Below, piece after piece: positions 20,766 through 33,915 of a DNA stretch of 64,000 bases. The notes below the pieces were generated by a model. The model was not told the DNA's origin, did not search any database, and saw only the letters and a list, made by a program, of their open reading frames with translations. Positions within the stretch are counted from its first letter, which is position 1. Every line of letters starts with the position of its first letter. Both the position numbers and the translations under genes were made by a program. Source of the DNA: Linnemannia schmuckeri (taxonomy: Eukaryota; Mortierellomycota; Mortierellomycetes; Mortierellales; Mortierellaceae). The stretch covers positions 930,001-994,000 of the forward strand of contig JANATG010000015.1 of NCBI GenBank assembly GCA_029449235.1, written 5' to 3'.

Positions 20766-23700
20766 GCTAGAAGAAAATCAGGACACCACACCCCCAGCGA
20801 TACCTTTTTGAAGAAATGAAGACCTACTAAAAACGGCCTTGTATTGATCCAGATGTCAACAGCAGCAACAACAATAATGCGAAAAGAGCGATCAATTGAT
20901 CCGGAGACGTGCCTCTATTCTCGTCTTTCGCCGTGCAGTAATCAATTGGGGTCTGGAGAAGTATCCATGTTGATCTCTCAGAGGTCTCGGTGTTAGAGAG
21001 GCGAAGTGGAGTGGGTGAGTGAGTGGATATGATATGCAAAAGAGAGGAAAAAAGAGAAACACGTCGACAGAAAGATGTTGATGATGTTGATGACGAAGGA
21101 AGATCTTGGAGACAACAGGAACAATGTATTGTTGTATGAGTGAAAATTGATTGTGCGATGCACTGCGCCCTTTCCAGACGGCATGTCGTTTTCATTTCGA
21201 GTGAAATGTGTTAAGTTCCCGTGCCAGCGCAATTTCTGTCCCAGCAGGTTTTGCGCAAGCGTGCATGTTTCTCGTTCTTGCTCTACTTCCCCAGGGATGA
21301 AAAATGAACCAAATTCAGTTCAATAATATCGATCGCTTATTCCATTGTTCCGAGCGTGTGCACTGTGCAGTCGTCCGACAAAAGGAGTGTCGTTGACGTT
21401 TTGTTTGACACATCACACACTCGCACTTGAGTGCTCCTCGGCGAATGAATGACAAAGTGAGAGTGTGTGTTCCTTGATCGGTCCTTCTTCATTGTCCCTT
21501 CGAACATACCGTTCTTCTTCTTCTTCTTCTTCTTCTTCTTCGTCTTCGACTTCTTGTTCTTCGTCTCTTCTCTCATTCACTGATCTCTTTCTCTTTTCAT
21601 TGCTCATTCTCTGTCTCCTTTTTGTTGTTTCCCTTTACTCCTACTCCTATCCTACCCTGCCTACCTCGATAACCTCTCTTCCTCCCCTTTCAACTAATAA
21701 TTCCATTCCCTGTCATCCACCGTTGGCTTTTGTTGCTATTCTTCCCCCTTCCTCCGTCTCTTTGTGCCTTACGCCACTGATTGTAATACTACAAGTGCAA
21801 CCAAAACAGCCCTCTCTACCTTCTTCAAAACAGCAGCTGCCTTTTTCGACTCTTGGAGCGCCTCTTAACTTTTTCTTCGCCACCCACTCACCGCTACTTC
21901 TACCGCTGCTCGACAACCACTGTCACCAAAAGTGCAATCCAACTATCGCTCCTGTAACCTTGAAGCTGAATCGCCTTCCCTTCTAGTTCCATTCATCCAT
22001 TCGCCTTTCACCACTCGCCACCAAAAATAATACAGGAACAGCATGATTTGTACAAGGTAATGCATTAGGTTAGAGAAGGCGACATGAAGACTTGAGCATG
22101 AGCAAGAAGGACAAGGAAGGAGAGAGAGGAAGTGAGAGTGCGTGAATGTGAATAAGAGGAAATAAAAGAAAACTTTGAGTGGGTGGTTCGTGCCTTTTGC
22201 TCGGAAGTTCGTTCTACACCTATACGTAAGAAAGAGGTGTGTTTTCGAAACAAACAAAAGACGAAAGTTGTGTTGTTTCTGTCAAGAGCCATTCATAGTT
22301 TGGTGTCCCTATGTGTTTTTTCCTGAAACTCAAAACAACAGCGACACCTTTTTTGTCCAGGTTGAATGGAATGGAAGGAAGAAACGCGAACGCGTTTTTT
22401 TCTTTGTCATGAGTAATTCGGTAAGGTGAACAAAGGATGGACGAAAAGGGGTAGTAATCGTACAGGAACTACAGTGTGAGTTGTTTTCTCCGCTCTGTGT
22501 GGTATGTGGAGTGGCTCAGAAGGATGAAAAGGAGACTTTGGGCGCATAGGAAAAAAGGCGCAAAGGTGGAACAACAATAACAGGAAGAAACGGGCGCTAC
22601 GAGTGGTAAGAGGAGAATTGGTGGTGCGTGTTGAGAGAGGTGATTGACTCGCTGACTGATTGTTTTGGCGTTCTTGTGTTTGTTTGTGGGTTGGGAAGGA
22701 AAAGTGGAAGTAAAAGTCGTGTGCAACAAACAAACAAAAACAAAAGGTGAGCAAAAAAGAAAAACAACAGAGGAGAACAAAGGTAAGGTGCATAAAAAAA
22801 AACGAAGAGAAGAAGAGGTTGTGCTTTGATCGTTTTTGAGTTTTTGTGGCTGCAGCGTTTAGTTGAGTTCTTTTTGTCTCATTTCTCTTTATGAGATGGT
22901 GTGATGGAGAACGAAAGAAAGAAAAAGGAATGGCTGTGTGATGGAGTGAAGTGATGAGCAGAGCGTGGTGATGAATGAGTGTGAGCGAACAAAGGTGGTG
23001 GCGAAGGTGAGCGAAGGACTAAGCAAGGGAAGTGAAAGGGAAGTGAAAGGGTGTGAAGAGAAGAATGGAAGAGAGAGAGAGAGAGAGAGAAAACGAAGTG
23101 AGGCACATGAAAATAAAGAGGGAGAGAAACTCAAATGTTGTTGGGCGTACATTGTCGAAGGTTGAACCTTGTCGCTCTAAAATGAATTGCATCAAGGAGA
23201 GACAGGCACTGAACATCTTTTTCCACAAAAAATGCCCCGTGCCATTTGACAGGTGGTGATGGTGGCGGTGGAGAGGATGGTACGCGGATGTCTCTTTGTA
23301 TGGATGAAGCTGACAGACAATGGCGTGTTGTTGCTGCTGTTGTTGTTGTCACCCAAACTTCAACCATGCCAAACTTTTTAAGTCTATCTCTCCCCATCCT
23401 CTCTCTTTGTCTTCATGCCCTATCTGAGCATTGTGCACACTCTCTCTTTTCTCCTCCCTTCTCCAACACATGCACAAATACACGCAAAACACACATAAAC
23501 AAGACATTCGCATTAAGCAAAAATCAGCAGAGAAAGAGAAGAAAGGGCTCTCATGTGTATCCAACAGAGACAACAATTAGCGTCTCGCTTCGGGTCTCTC
23601 TTCTCCTTCTGCTTGTACTGTGTTCTCCAAGCATGTCAGCCAACCGCTACGCTCCATTGCCTATGTCTCTTTCCTCCACAGTGCCTCTCTCTCTTATTAC

Positions 23701-24114
23701 ACTCCATACCACATATCCATCGTCGTCACAAGCAAAGCACTCTCGCAAATTGTCACTCTTCTCCTCCTCTTCTTTATCTCTCCTCTTTACTTTTCTTCCG
23801 CCTCTTCTTCTTCACACCTTTTTGTTTTCTTTCCTCTTCCCTTTTCCTTTGTCTTCGTCAGCTTCGAGCTCTTTTTCTTCCTTTCTTCCATCCCTTCATC
23901 TCATTCCTCCCCCCCCCTCTCTCTCTCTTTCTCTTCTCCTCCTCCCCTTGTGTCGCTGTGCCAATAATAGCACACTCTCAATTCATATTTTATTACTTAT
24001 TCTTTTTTTTGCTCAGGAACATCCTTCTCCTCTCCCTTGCACCGACCAGCCAACCATCAACCAACCAACTAATCCCTTCATCCCCTCCCATTCTCATTCC
24101 ATTCGACTGCCGCA
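20766..24114. other. 3.3-kb intergenic region with alternating strand-biased tracts
   Basis: The plus strand is pyrimidine-rich at about 21460-21990 (with TTC x10 at 21512-21541), purine-rich at 22060-23150 (with a GA run near 23070-23090), then strongly pyrimidine-rich at 23370-24114, the EFR3 leader. The purine block looks like a minus-strand leader, but I found no convincing minus-strand gene downstream of it. Long apparent ORFs here are Ser/Pro/Leu or Phe-rich artefacts of these tracts. Confidence 0.5.
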
Positions 24115-27100
24115 ATGTCATCAACCACCTCTTCTGTTACGACCCCTCCCTCAACCCGCGCTCGGTCTCGCTCCCGTGCCGGCTCCGTCTCCGCACCCGT
24201 CAACGGTCTCGCTCCTTCCTCGCCCGCTCCTCCCGTCCCCGCACCCAACGCGACTCATTCCTCCTTCATCCCCACCAGGTACATCAAGCATGCCTCTCTC
24301 ATCAACAACTGCTATCCATCTCGTCCTGACGAAAAGGGACCCAAGTCTAGTGAGCTTTCCTACCTCGTCTTCTACGCCACTTCCAAGCCCGCAAAGTTGA
24401 CTAAGGTCGGCAACTTTATTGAGCGAAAAGTCGTCCGTGACCACCGCAAGAAGCGTCTCTCGTAAGTACATTTTTTTTCCTAATCACGCAACATGTTTGG
24501 TAAGAATAAAAAAAGCAAGGGCTATGCATGCTCACCGTCCTTCTCCTGCTCTTTCTTCTTTCGCAGAGATGTTCACTGCTCGTTGGAGATCATCAAATCG
24601 CTTCTTCAGTCGAGCAAGGCACATTTGAACATCTTTTCCAAGAACGTTGTCAGCATTCTCGATACACTTCTGGTCGACCTCTCGGACCTGGATGTTGTCC
24701 GCCACTGCCAAAACGTCTTCACCGTCTTCTGCAGCGCTCACGATGGATCAACTCTCGGTGTCGATAGCGATTTCAGAATGCTCTACGACCGTGTTGTCGC
24801 CCGCTTCGCCTCGATCGCCATCCTTAAGGGAGAGAACAGCAACCGGTAAGCGTCTTTGTATCAACGGCACATAGGATACAGTGATACGGGAAGAGCATAT
24901 TCGACCGTTTGTACTTTTTCACCCGTATTACCACACGGTGCAGACATGGACAGCAATTCAGCGACCTTGTTTTCTAATTGTACACATGAACATAAAGCAT
25001 ATGTCAATGGCATGGAAATAGCAACTAGTAGAAAAAAAGAGAGTCGCACGCCTGCTCATTTGTGATAGTTTGACAGTCTTCCGGGCAAAGAACAATTGTC
25101 GATATAATTGAGCATGATCTTATTATGGCTTACCCTCTCTCATTATTTCGATCGATTTCACCCCACATTTTTTTTTAATCCTTCGGCATCTTAGCTTCAG
25201 GATGATTGGCCTGAGAGCATTGGAGGGTGTCGTCTCCTCCAAGGCCCTGTATGCCTGCGATCACAAGGCCCAACTGAACCTGGTCTTGCCCGCCATCCTC
25301 GACTGTCTCATTGACTCCAAGAATGGTGTCCAGATCGCTTTGAATAGTGCCCCTGACTCTCCTGCTGACCAGTCAATCCGCCGATCAGTCTCGATCCATG
25401 TCGCCGTCCACCCCGACAACGTTGTCTCGGACGATGATGTGACCGCCGAGGCCGTTCGTTGTCTTCGTGCCCTCTTCAAGATTCCCAACGGCAGCAATGT
25501 CAAGCTCGCTCTCGGACCCACCTTTACTTACTTGGACGAGCACAGCCGTTGGTGGCCCTCGACCTTTGGCGTTGGAATTATCAAGGCCATTGTCATCTCC
25601 ATCATGCCTCAGTACCGCTACATGGTCGTCAACGAATTGATTGCTCGCATCGATGGCGTCGACTCCACCACCCCTGATCTCATCCTTCGCCTTCAGAAAA
25701 AGGCCACCCTGATTGCTGCCCTGGAGGCCATTCTTGTGTCGTCCATTTCATTGATCGGAATGCCTGTTCTCGAGGTCCTTCACTCCTTGTTGGTCACTCT
25801 GACAAAGTCTTTGTCGGCTTCTTTCTCCTTAACCAAGGAGGGCGAGTCCAGCCAATTGTTGGTTTTAGAGACTGTCATTCAGGATGGATTGATCAAGAGC
25901 GTTGGTAAGTATTTTTGTGCCTCTTTCCTTCTTGCATTCACGGATCAAACGCGTAACGATGAACAATGAAATTAATAATTCCTTTTATTTATTAATCCAT
26001 GTGTATAGGTGGCCTTGCTACTCATATCTATTACTCCAACCAGGTCCCTCACATCATCTCGCACATCATTGGCAAGCTTTCCTTCAAGCTTGGAGCCACC
26101 CCCAAACCTGCAACCATTGAGGATGTTCCCACTGTCGAGTATCGCGAGGCATTGTTGAAGTGTCTCCAGGCTGTCATCAAAACCAGCAAGGACAATGGAC
26201 GTCAGGAAGCCAGCTTCCACGCTGCCGAAATTTCGTCCGACCTTCTCACCCCTTGCCTCGGACTTTTGCTGGATGAGAACGTCGATATCAGAACTGCCTT
26301 TGCTCAAGTTCTTGTCACCTTTTTGGTCGCTGAGGACGAAAACCCCCACGTTAGCTCTGGATCGCTGACCATGACCTCACCCATTCCATCTACATCGGGC
26401 GACCTCTACTTCCGCGCTGCTGCCCACCAGACCTTGCACGCCTATGCCAGCTCCTCCTCGTTGACCCCCAAGGACTTGGTCGCCATCTATGGAATGCTCA
26501 AGGCTCTCTTTGTTCACTTCCAGGATGACGAGTTCATCAGGGCCGTCCCTATGTTGTTCTCCCTCCAGGATGCCTGCCTTCAGGCTCCTTCTGAGGCCGA
26601 GAACCAGGATGGTCTTGCCGTGACGCGCAAGCGTGCTGTTGCAGCTGCCATCGTCGCCTATTTCCAGATGGCTGTCGAGACATACGGTATGGCCGAGCCC
26701 CGTGAGTACCTCGAGAACATCAAGACCTCCCGCGAGCACGAGTCGCAGTGGGTTCCCATCCAGTATGCGACCATTGAAGAGTCCCTTGCCCAGACCATTG
26801 AAGCCACGTGGGAGACCTCCTCAGAGCCCCTAAGCCCTGTGTTGACTCACCCTCTTGCACGTGAGCACTTGGTAACGCTCTTGACAACTGTCTCGGATCG
26901 TTTCCGTGCTGGAGCCGACCGGTTTGGACTCATCTACAACCCCGAAAGCCAGTCGACGCTTTTGGCCGCCAACGGCAACCGCGATTTTGGCAGCGGTGTG
27001 TTTTTGTCGACTAGCACTTTGAATGGCGCTCCTGGTTCGTTGTTGGGCCACAAGGTGGAACGCAGCATGGATAGCCGCATTCGTATTTCGCGTCATCTCG

Positions 27101-27528
27101 AGGACTGGGCTTTGCCCAAGATTTTCCCCCAGACGTCGACGTCTTCAAGTGATCTGTCGACAACCGAGGAAGTGTCAGAGTCGATCACGACACGCGATGG
27201 CAGTCTGTCTGGAGGAGTGTTGACGTTGAACGGAAGCAGCTTGACGCTGAAGAAGATTGGTGTTGACAACCTAAAGGCAGCCTTGGTTGCGGCTCACCAA
27301 GCAGCGGACGCATCGATTGATGGAGCAGCGGGTCAGAAGGTGTATCCTCTTTCGATCCACACGCAGACACTCCGCAAACAACATGGAGCAGTAGCATCGA
27401 CTATATCGACGACCTCGAACCTGGCTTCGTCTCGTCCTGATTTGGCCGATCTTTTGAACACCATCCAGGTCAATGGGGTGTCGCCTTCGAATGGATCTCG
27501 TCTGTCGTTGGTCGTTCCTCCTTATTAA
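24115..27528 (+). CDS. EFR3: EFR3, plasma-membrane PI4-kinase scaffold
   Basis: Exons 24115-24461, 24567-24845, 25201-25904 and 26009-27528 give 949 residues in phase. After a Ser/Pro/Arg-rich N terminus comes the Efr3 hallmark: KHASLINNCYP, SSELSYLVFYATSKPAKLTK and VGNFIERKVVRDHRK. HEAT/armadillo-like helices follow over most of residues 70-700, and a Ser/Thr-rich tail of about 200 residues ends the protein. Known Efr3/RBO proteins dock the Stt4/PI4KIIIalpha complex with Ypp1/TTC7 to the plasma membrane and so sustain PI4P there. The basic N terminus (RARSRSRAGS) could contact acidic lipids, which is inference. Nothing appears truncated. Confidence 0.92.
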
Positions 27529-29552
27529 TTTTTTATTTGACTCCTTTTTTCATTCATTTATCGTCATCCTCGTGTAGAGCCTTTCAATACCATTTACACA
27601 CTTTGTCGCATGGTCCTTTTTTTTTTTTTTTTTCCTTAATTTTTTTACCTTTTTCCTTTGCGCATTGGACGCAGGGAGATTAGCAATGAACACCAATCAA
27701 TAGCAACGCAACAACTTATTAACCAAAAAGCAAAGTAATAATATCTTCGATGAATAATAAAACCGTGGGTGAAATGTTCTAACTTATACCATTTTTTTAT
27801 TATATTTTATTTTTTGCTTATGAAACGATCGTCGATCGCCATTGAATACGGTGTTGGATGAATAGAGATGAATGTCGATGCAGCACAGCAAAAAAAGATA
27901 TAAAAAAAACCTGCAATAAGGAAGTGAACTTCACTTGTTTCCTCCCAAGGAGCAAATTGTTCACATCGATTTCGATTGAATTCATTCGTCGCCCCCGAGT
28001 CGAGATGAATAAAAAAAATAATAATAAACGACGAACGCTGATTGGCTAGTGATCCCGTCAATTGAAATCATGAGCTGTCTCCTTTTTTTTTTTTTTTTTT
28101 CTTTTTCGCTTGCGCTATTTTTCTTATTCTTTTTCTTTATGTTGCCAAGTCACTCTCTTTACTTTTGCTCTTTCCTTTCTTTCTTTTTTACTTTACCCTT
28201 TCACTTCAAATCACCACTCAATCCGCCCTCCTTTTCCCACTCACATCACTTCACTTTACTCACTTCACACAGTTCAAGAGAAGAAGGCCATTTTGTTCCT
28301 CAATTGAATACTCGACAGAAAAAGGTAAAGGAACATGATTGACACACACTGCGATGAGATAGATATACACAGATACACTCACACAGAGAACATCGAAGGT
28401 CGTCCTCCTTCCTCACTCCCTCTCTCCTCACTCTCACACTCCACTCCCTCTATCCCCACACTCTACTCTATTCTATCCTTTACGCAATCCTCACTCCTCC
28501 TCTTTACAAACAAAAAACAACAACGTATTTTACACAATTCACACACTTACACACAACAATAACAACAACACACAACATACGGTACACAGCACACAATAAC
28601 AACAACACTCACTTTCCTTTACTCACCCATCATATTCAAACAAAACTCTTATTATTTTTTTTTTTTTTTTTATAATACTCTCCTTCTCTACCATAACTAC
28701 CATAACTACCATAACTACCATAACTACCATAAACAACAACGACAATAGCGAATAACGCTCTGTTGGCCCCAACTCCTCCACACCCCCTCCTTTCTACATC
28801 ATTGAAGTGTTCACTCAACCCCTTCCCTCCCTCCAGCTCCTTCTCACGCACTCATCTAAAACAACAACAGTAACAATAACGACAACAATAACAAACAGCG
28901 GACCATATAAGGGAACCAGCATTCCCTTGGCTCATCACAAGTGGGAGCATTCCACCCTCCAAAAACGTAATGGAACTTCATCGTCTTCTACGCTTGGTGT
29001 ATAAAGAGTGATGTAGTGTATTGTGTATATGTTGCGTATGTGTGTGTTGTATAGAGTGAATAGGAGCCGACAGACAGGGTGGACTGGCACGCAGACCTGG
29101 CTGTCGCTTTTTTCTTTTTTTCCGCCTACGTTTTTTTTGCTATTGCAAGACAGGGTCGACTCTTGCTCTTCTTCTCTCGCTCTCCTTGTCTCGTCACTAT
29201 CCTCCACACGGCTGACTCCCTTCCCCATAACTCATACCTCCAAAGACTTTTACACAACGGCGACCTACCAGACATATTATTTTATTTTATCTGGTGAAAA
29301 AGGGTCATACTGAAACGGAATCATCATTTTTTTTTGAGAGGGACCCAGTAAGGTCACTGACCCTACTTCAACCCTCTTTGTATTCACAAACAGCACTGAC
29401 AAAAAAAAGGATAAAAAAGATAGAAGAAGCGACAGTTGGCGTGGCAATGCTGTTTGTTGTTGACATCTATTATCGTCCAACAACCGGCGAACCAGCCGAC
29501 TTTAACAGGATTATCTAATTGTTGTAAACATCACTTGCAGTTACTTCCTTTA

Positions 29553-29586
<34 letters not shown>

Positions 29587-31004
29587 CTTCTTTGCTCAGT
29601 CTTCTTTCTGAACATCGCTTGTCTCTCCCTTGCCTTGCCTTTGCTTTTTTTTTATGGCTGACGAACATCGTTCATCCTAAAGCCCTCCCCTTTTTTTGTT
29701 CTTTTATTGCTCTTTCATTTTTTTTCTTGTTTGTTTTCGGACCTGGACTAGTCGCGTATTTTTTGTTTTATTAGTAACGTGTCTTTCTTCTTTCTATGTT
29801 GTTGTTGTCGTTGTTGTTTTTCTGTTAGAACAGGAGTACGGGCTGAAGGAAGAGGGAGAGAACAGGCTGTTTAAATATTGTTGAACAGAAAAGAAAAAAC
29901 TAAAAAAAAATGTCAGCGACCGAACATTTGAAGGAATTGAATAGAACGAGAACAATTTCAATCCTGTTTAACGGTCACACACCAACCGTGTTCTCTGTGT
30001 CTCCCAGTCGGGTGCCACTCGCTTGCCGCCCCTCCTTCTCTCTCATTCACCCCCTTGCTCCTGCTCCTGCTCCTGGCTACTCTCACTCACCCTTTTCGCG
30101 TCCTACCCGAGCCTACCCTATCTCCTCTACTCTCCTCTGCTCCTCTGCACATAGTCGCTCATCGCCATCTCTCCTAACAAAACACGAGCTCGCTCCTTGT
30201 CTTGCCTTTTTTGCTCAATAGAGTGACAGAGACAGAGAGAGCCGTCTAACCGAAAGGAAAAACAAAGGAATCTCGCTCGACGAACGACAAACGTAAAGGA
30301 AAAAAAAAGAACAGGTACCGAAGTCATCTCATCAAAGGATCTTCTCAATAACAATGCTCGGGAAAGCGAAAATCACTGGTTTATTTTTATTTCACACTCT
30401 TCCGCGGCATGGTTTTGGCTTAACTGCAGCAGACTACAGACGTCACTCTTTCCTTTTGATTGATTTCTCGACACTTCTTTCGACAGCAATCAATAACGCG
30501 GGATGAAGATGGGCGCGATGAATGTGCAGGTTTTTTTTACTGTTATTTTCCCATGGTGTTATCGTGTGTTGAGAATAGTAGAACGGAATTGCTCTCGACC
30601 ACATACTTTCCCATCTTTAAAAGAGTATTTAGGATGTCGGTTGTTTGTATTGATCCAGAGTGTTGTTGTTGTTGTTAGCATCGTGGTCTCTCCTTTTTTT
30701 TTTCTTTATTTCTTATTTCTTTACCCACTCTATGTTCTGCTCGCTCCTTTTTTCTTCACTTGAGGTGAAACTCTATCGACACGTGTTTTATTTTATTTTG
30801 GGGATTCGACGTTTGTTGCTAAAATTCGAAAAATCGTATTCAAAAAGCAAAACTGACGTGTGTCACTTACTTTTTTTTTTTATTGTATACAATAGCATTC
30901 TGTAGACTTGAAAAGCGAGCGCAACGCACCCTCTCTCACTTGACAACGACAACGATTGCGACGCGACTAGCGAGGATTAACCAAAGGAACAAATCGTCTC
31001 AGGG
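27529..31004. other. 3.5-kb intergenic/leader region
   Basis: It holds the EFR3 3' region, including a T run near 27619-27633, a CT-rich tract at about 28080-28560, a 9-bp tandem repeat at 28689-28733, a T30 run at 29555-29584, and further CT- and CA-rich leader before the HMG protein ATG. Leader introns are possible. No coding gene was recognised. Confidence 0.5.
28689..28733 (+). repeat. 9-bp tandem repeat (CCATAACTA)n
   Basis: Almost five copies of CCATAACTA in the leader region upstream of the HMG-box gene. Confidence 0.9.
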
Positions 31005-33882
31005 ATGTCGTATCACGGCCACAACCAGCACGGACAGTTCCCCGGATCCACTGCTCGGCCCTTTCCACAACACCCACAGGCCAGCAACAACCAGATCCCT
31101 GGAATCGCCCAAAATCACAGTGCCCAGCAACAGCAGCAACAACAACAGCAACAGCAGCACCAACAACCACAGTATGCAGCGCATCTCCAGCAGCATCACA
31201 ACCCAAATAACAACAATTTCAGTCTCCCATTGACTGCCGGCGGCTACAAACTCGACACCCCTCGGGACGCGAGACAAGGCACTGGTCTGCAAGGAGGTTA
31301 TGGCAATATGCCCAATGGCGGTTGGCATAGTTCTACTGATATGACAGGATTCGGTCAAACACACCCTAGCAGTCAATTGTCTCACATGTTGACCCAACCT
31401 CACCATCCAACGTCGCAGGCATCGCTTTCTCTATCGCAGCAGTACTCGCAGCCGCAGCAACAGCAGCAACAACCTCAACAGCAACCTCAGCATCAGCAAC
31501 CGCAGCAACATCAGCAGCAACAAGCATTCCTCTTCCCGACACACAGTCAGTCACCTACCCATGTTCGCGTAAGTGCTACCTTTTAAATAGTATCTTGGCA
31601 ACAATAACTAAATGGAACTAAGCGTACCAGAAGTTCTTACTGCTTACTTTACTCTCAATCTATTCACTGTAGGCACAACCGACTCAAGCTCAACAGATTC
31701 AGCAACAACAACAGCAACAACAACCTCAGCAGGCTCAGCAGGCTCAACAGCAACAACCCTCATACAACAGCCACCACTCGTCTCAGCAGGGCTCACACCA
31801 CTTCTCGTCTGCTATGGTGTCGCCAGCTTCGCAAATGTCGCGCCAGCAACAGCCTTCTCAGCAAAGCATGGTGGGGTCAGGGCTCAAGACACCCACCTCA
31901 ACCTCCCTCAGCGGCGTCGGCTCGGTAGGGCGAGGATACCTCGACACGCTCTCGACTGGACCCAACACGCCTACATTTGGTGGCGCAAACAACAGTTTCT
32001 CAATGACCAACATGTCTAGCCTCAGAAATGCATACGGCGCAGAGGATGAAGTAACTAACTTTACAAAGGTACCGCCATCTATGGCTTGTCAAGATGCTTT
32101 GCGGTCCAGATAGGAAGAAGAGGAGCAGGATAGGCTTTAACGATACTTTTTATTATTTTCGTTTAATATTGCACAGGGAGGAAATCTGCTTTCCAGCGAC
32201 GATAGCCCTCTCAATGTTTACCCTTCGTTGAACGGAGCTCCTCACAACAGCCAGGTCCAAGCCGCCGCCAACAGATACCAACCCACCAGGCCAAGTAGTA
32301 ATCCAGTGACACCTGGACGTTTGCCACACGATATGCGGTCAGGCCCCAGCGGACATGTGTTGAGCAACAACAGCAGCAACAACAATCCAAACAATCCAAC
32401 AACATTGTCTCAGAACCAGCCCCTGTCATCGTATGATCAACGGACGGCAACACCAGCAATGAGTCTCAAGGGTGATGTGATGATTGGAGGAGGAGTTACG
32501 CCCAACAGTGCTCAGCATCAACAGTCTTCTCGCCATCTGAACCAGCCTTTGCCTCAGTCCCCGTATTCGTACCACTCGACACAGCAGTCGCCACAACAAC
32601 CCTATCCATCCCCACATGCGTCGATCCTCCCACAGCCTCAGCATCAGCATCCTCACCAGCAGAATACCCCTCCGGGGCAATCTGCTATCACCCCCAAGGA
32701 GTCCCCTCAGCTTCCTGCTCCCAAGGTTGTGGCAGTGGAGCCAGAGACCAAGAAGAAGCAGCCGAAGGCTCCCAAAGCTGCAGCTGGCACCAAGAAGGCT
32801 GCACAGGGCAAGAAGAACTCCAAGGCGCATTTGGAAAACATTCCTTCTCCAGATACGGGACGTGCGGACACAGGACCATCACATGCTATGCCTTCGCCTT
32901 ACAGCAATGTGAACTCGTCCGTATCCAGCCATAACCGGATGTACAGCAACTCATTGACGCCTGCCACACTTGCGCAGCATCAGCAGCAGTACCCAAGTTT
33001 CCAGCAACAGCACCAGCCCTCGCCCCCTCACTTGATGCAGAGCTCGCTTCAGCAACAGCAACAGCAGCATCAACAACAGCAAGTCCAGCATCAACAGCAA
33101 CAAGTCCAACAGCAGCAACAGGTTCAGCATCAACAGCAGCAGCAACAACAGGCTCAGCAGCATTCACAGCACTTGCAGCATCAGGCGCATCAACAACAGC
33201 ACCAGGCCCATCAGCCACATTCTCAACAGCCCCAGCAACAAGTGCAGCCACACTTGCAGCACCAACAAACTCCTCAGCATTCAGCGCACCAACAACCACC
33301 ACCACAGCAGCAGGTACAACATCCGCAGCAGCCGCCGCAACAAGTCCAGGCACACCAACAGCAGGTTCAGCAGCAACAGCAAGTTCAACAGCAGCATCAG
33401 CAACAGCAGCAGCAACAACAACAGCAACAAGTTCAGCAAAGTCAGCAGCAGGCATTGCGACACCAAAGGAATGAAAGCTTTGATACGAATGCTCGAACGG
33501 TAGTGCAGCCTGTCAGCGTGCCTCCTACACCTCCTGTTCCTATCCCTGAACCCACGCCAGAGAAGCCTAAGGGCAAGGGTCGTGGCCGGAAAAAGAAGGT
33601 CGCCGAGGCGCCACCTGCGCCACCTGCGGCACCCGCACCCGCACCACCCGCCCCTCCTGCACCGGCTCCTATTCCTCCACCTGCCGCAGCAACTCCCGCC
33701 CCTATGACTCGACCTACTGTGATGCCAGCCCTGCCTCAGACATCCTCAGCACCCAAGATGACCAAAGCGCAGGCATTGCAGCAGCGCCAACAGGAGCAAG
33801 CACAGGCCCAACAACAGCAACAGCTTCAGCAGCAGCAGCAGTTGCATCAACAGCAGCAAATGCAGATGCAACAACTTCAGTT

Positions 33883-33915
<33 letters not shown>

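Noticed and set aside
21465..21986. 173-codon Ser/Leu-rich ORF
   Set aside because: Translation of TTC repeats and CT-rich DNA; composition is not protein-like.
23246..24400. 384-codon open frame overlapping the EFR3 start
   Set aside because: Ser/Pro/Leu-rich translation of the CT-rich leader that continues out of frame into EFR3 exon 1; not a conserved protein.
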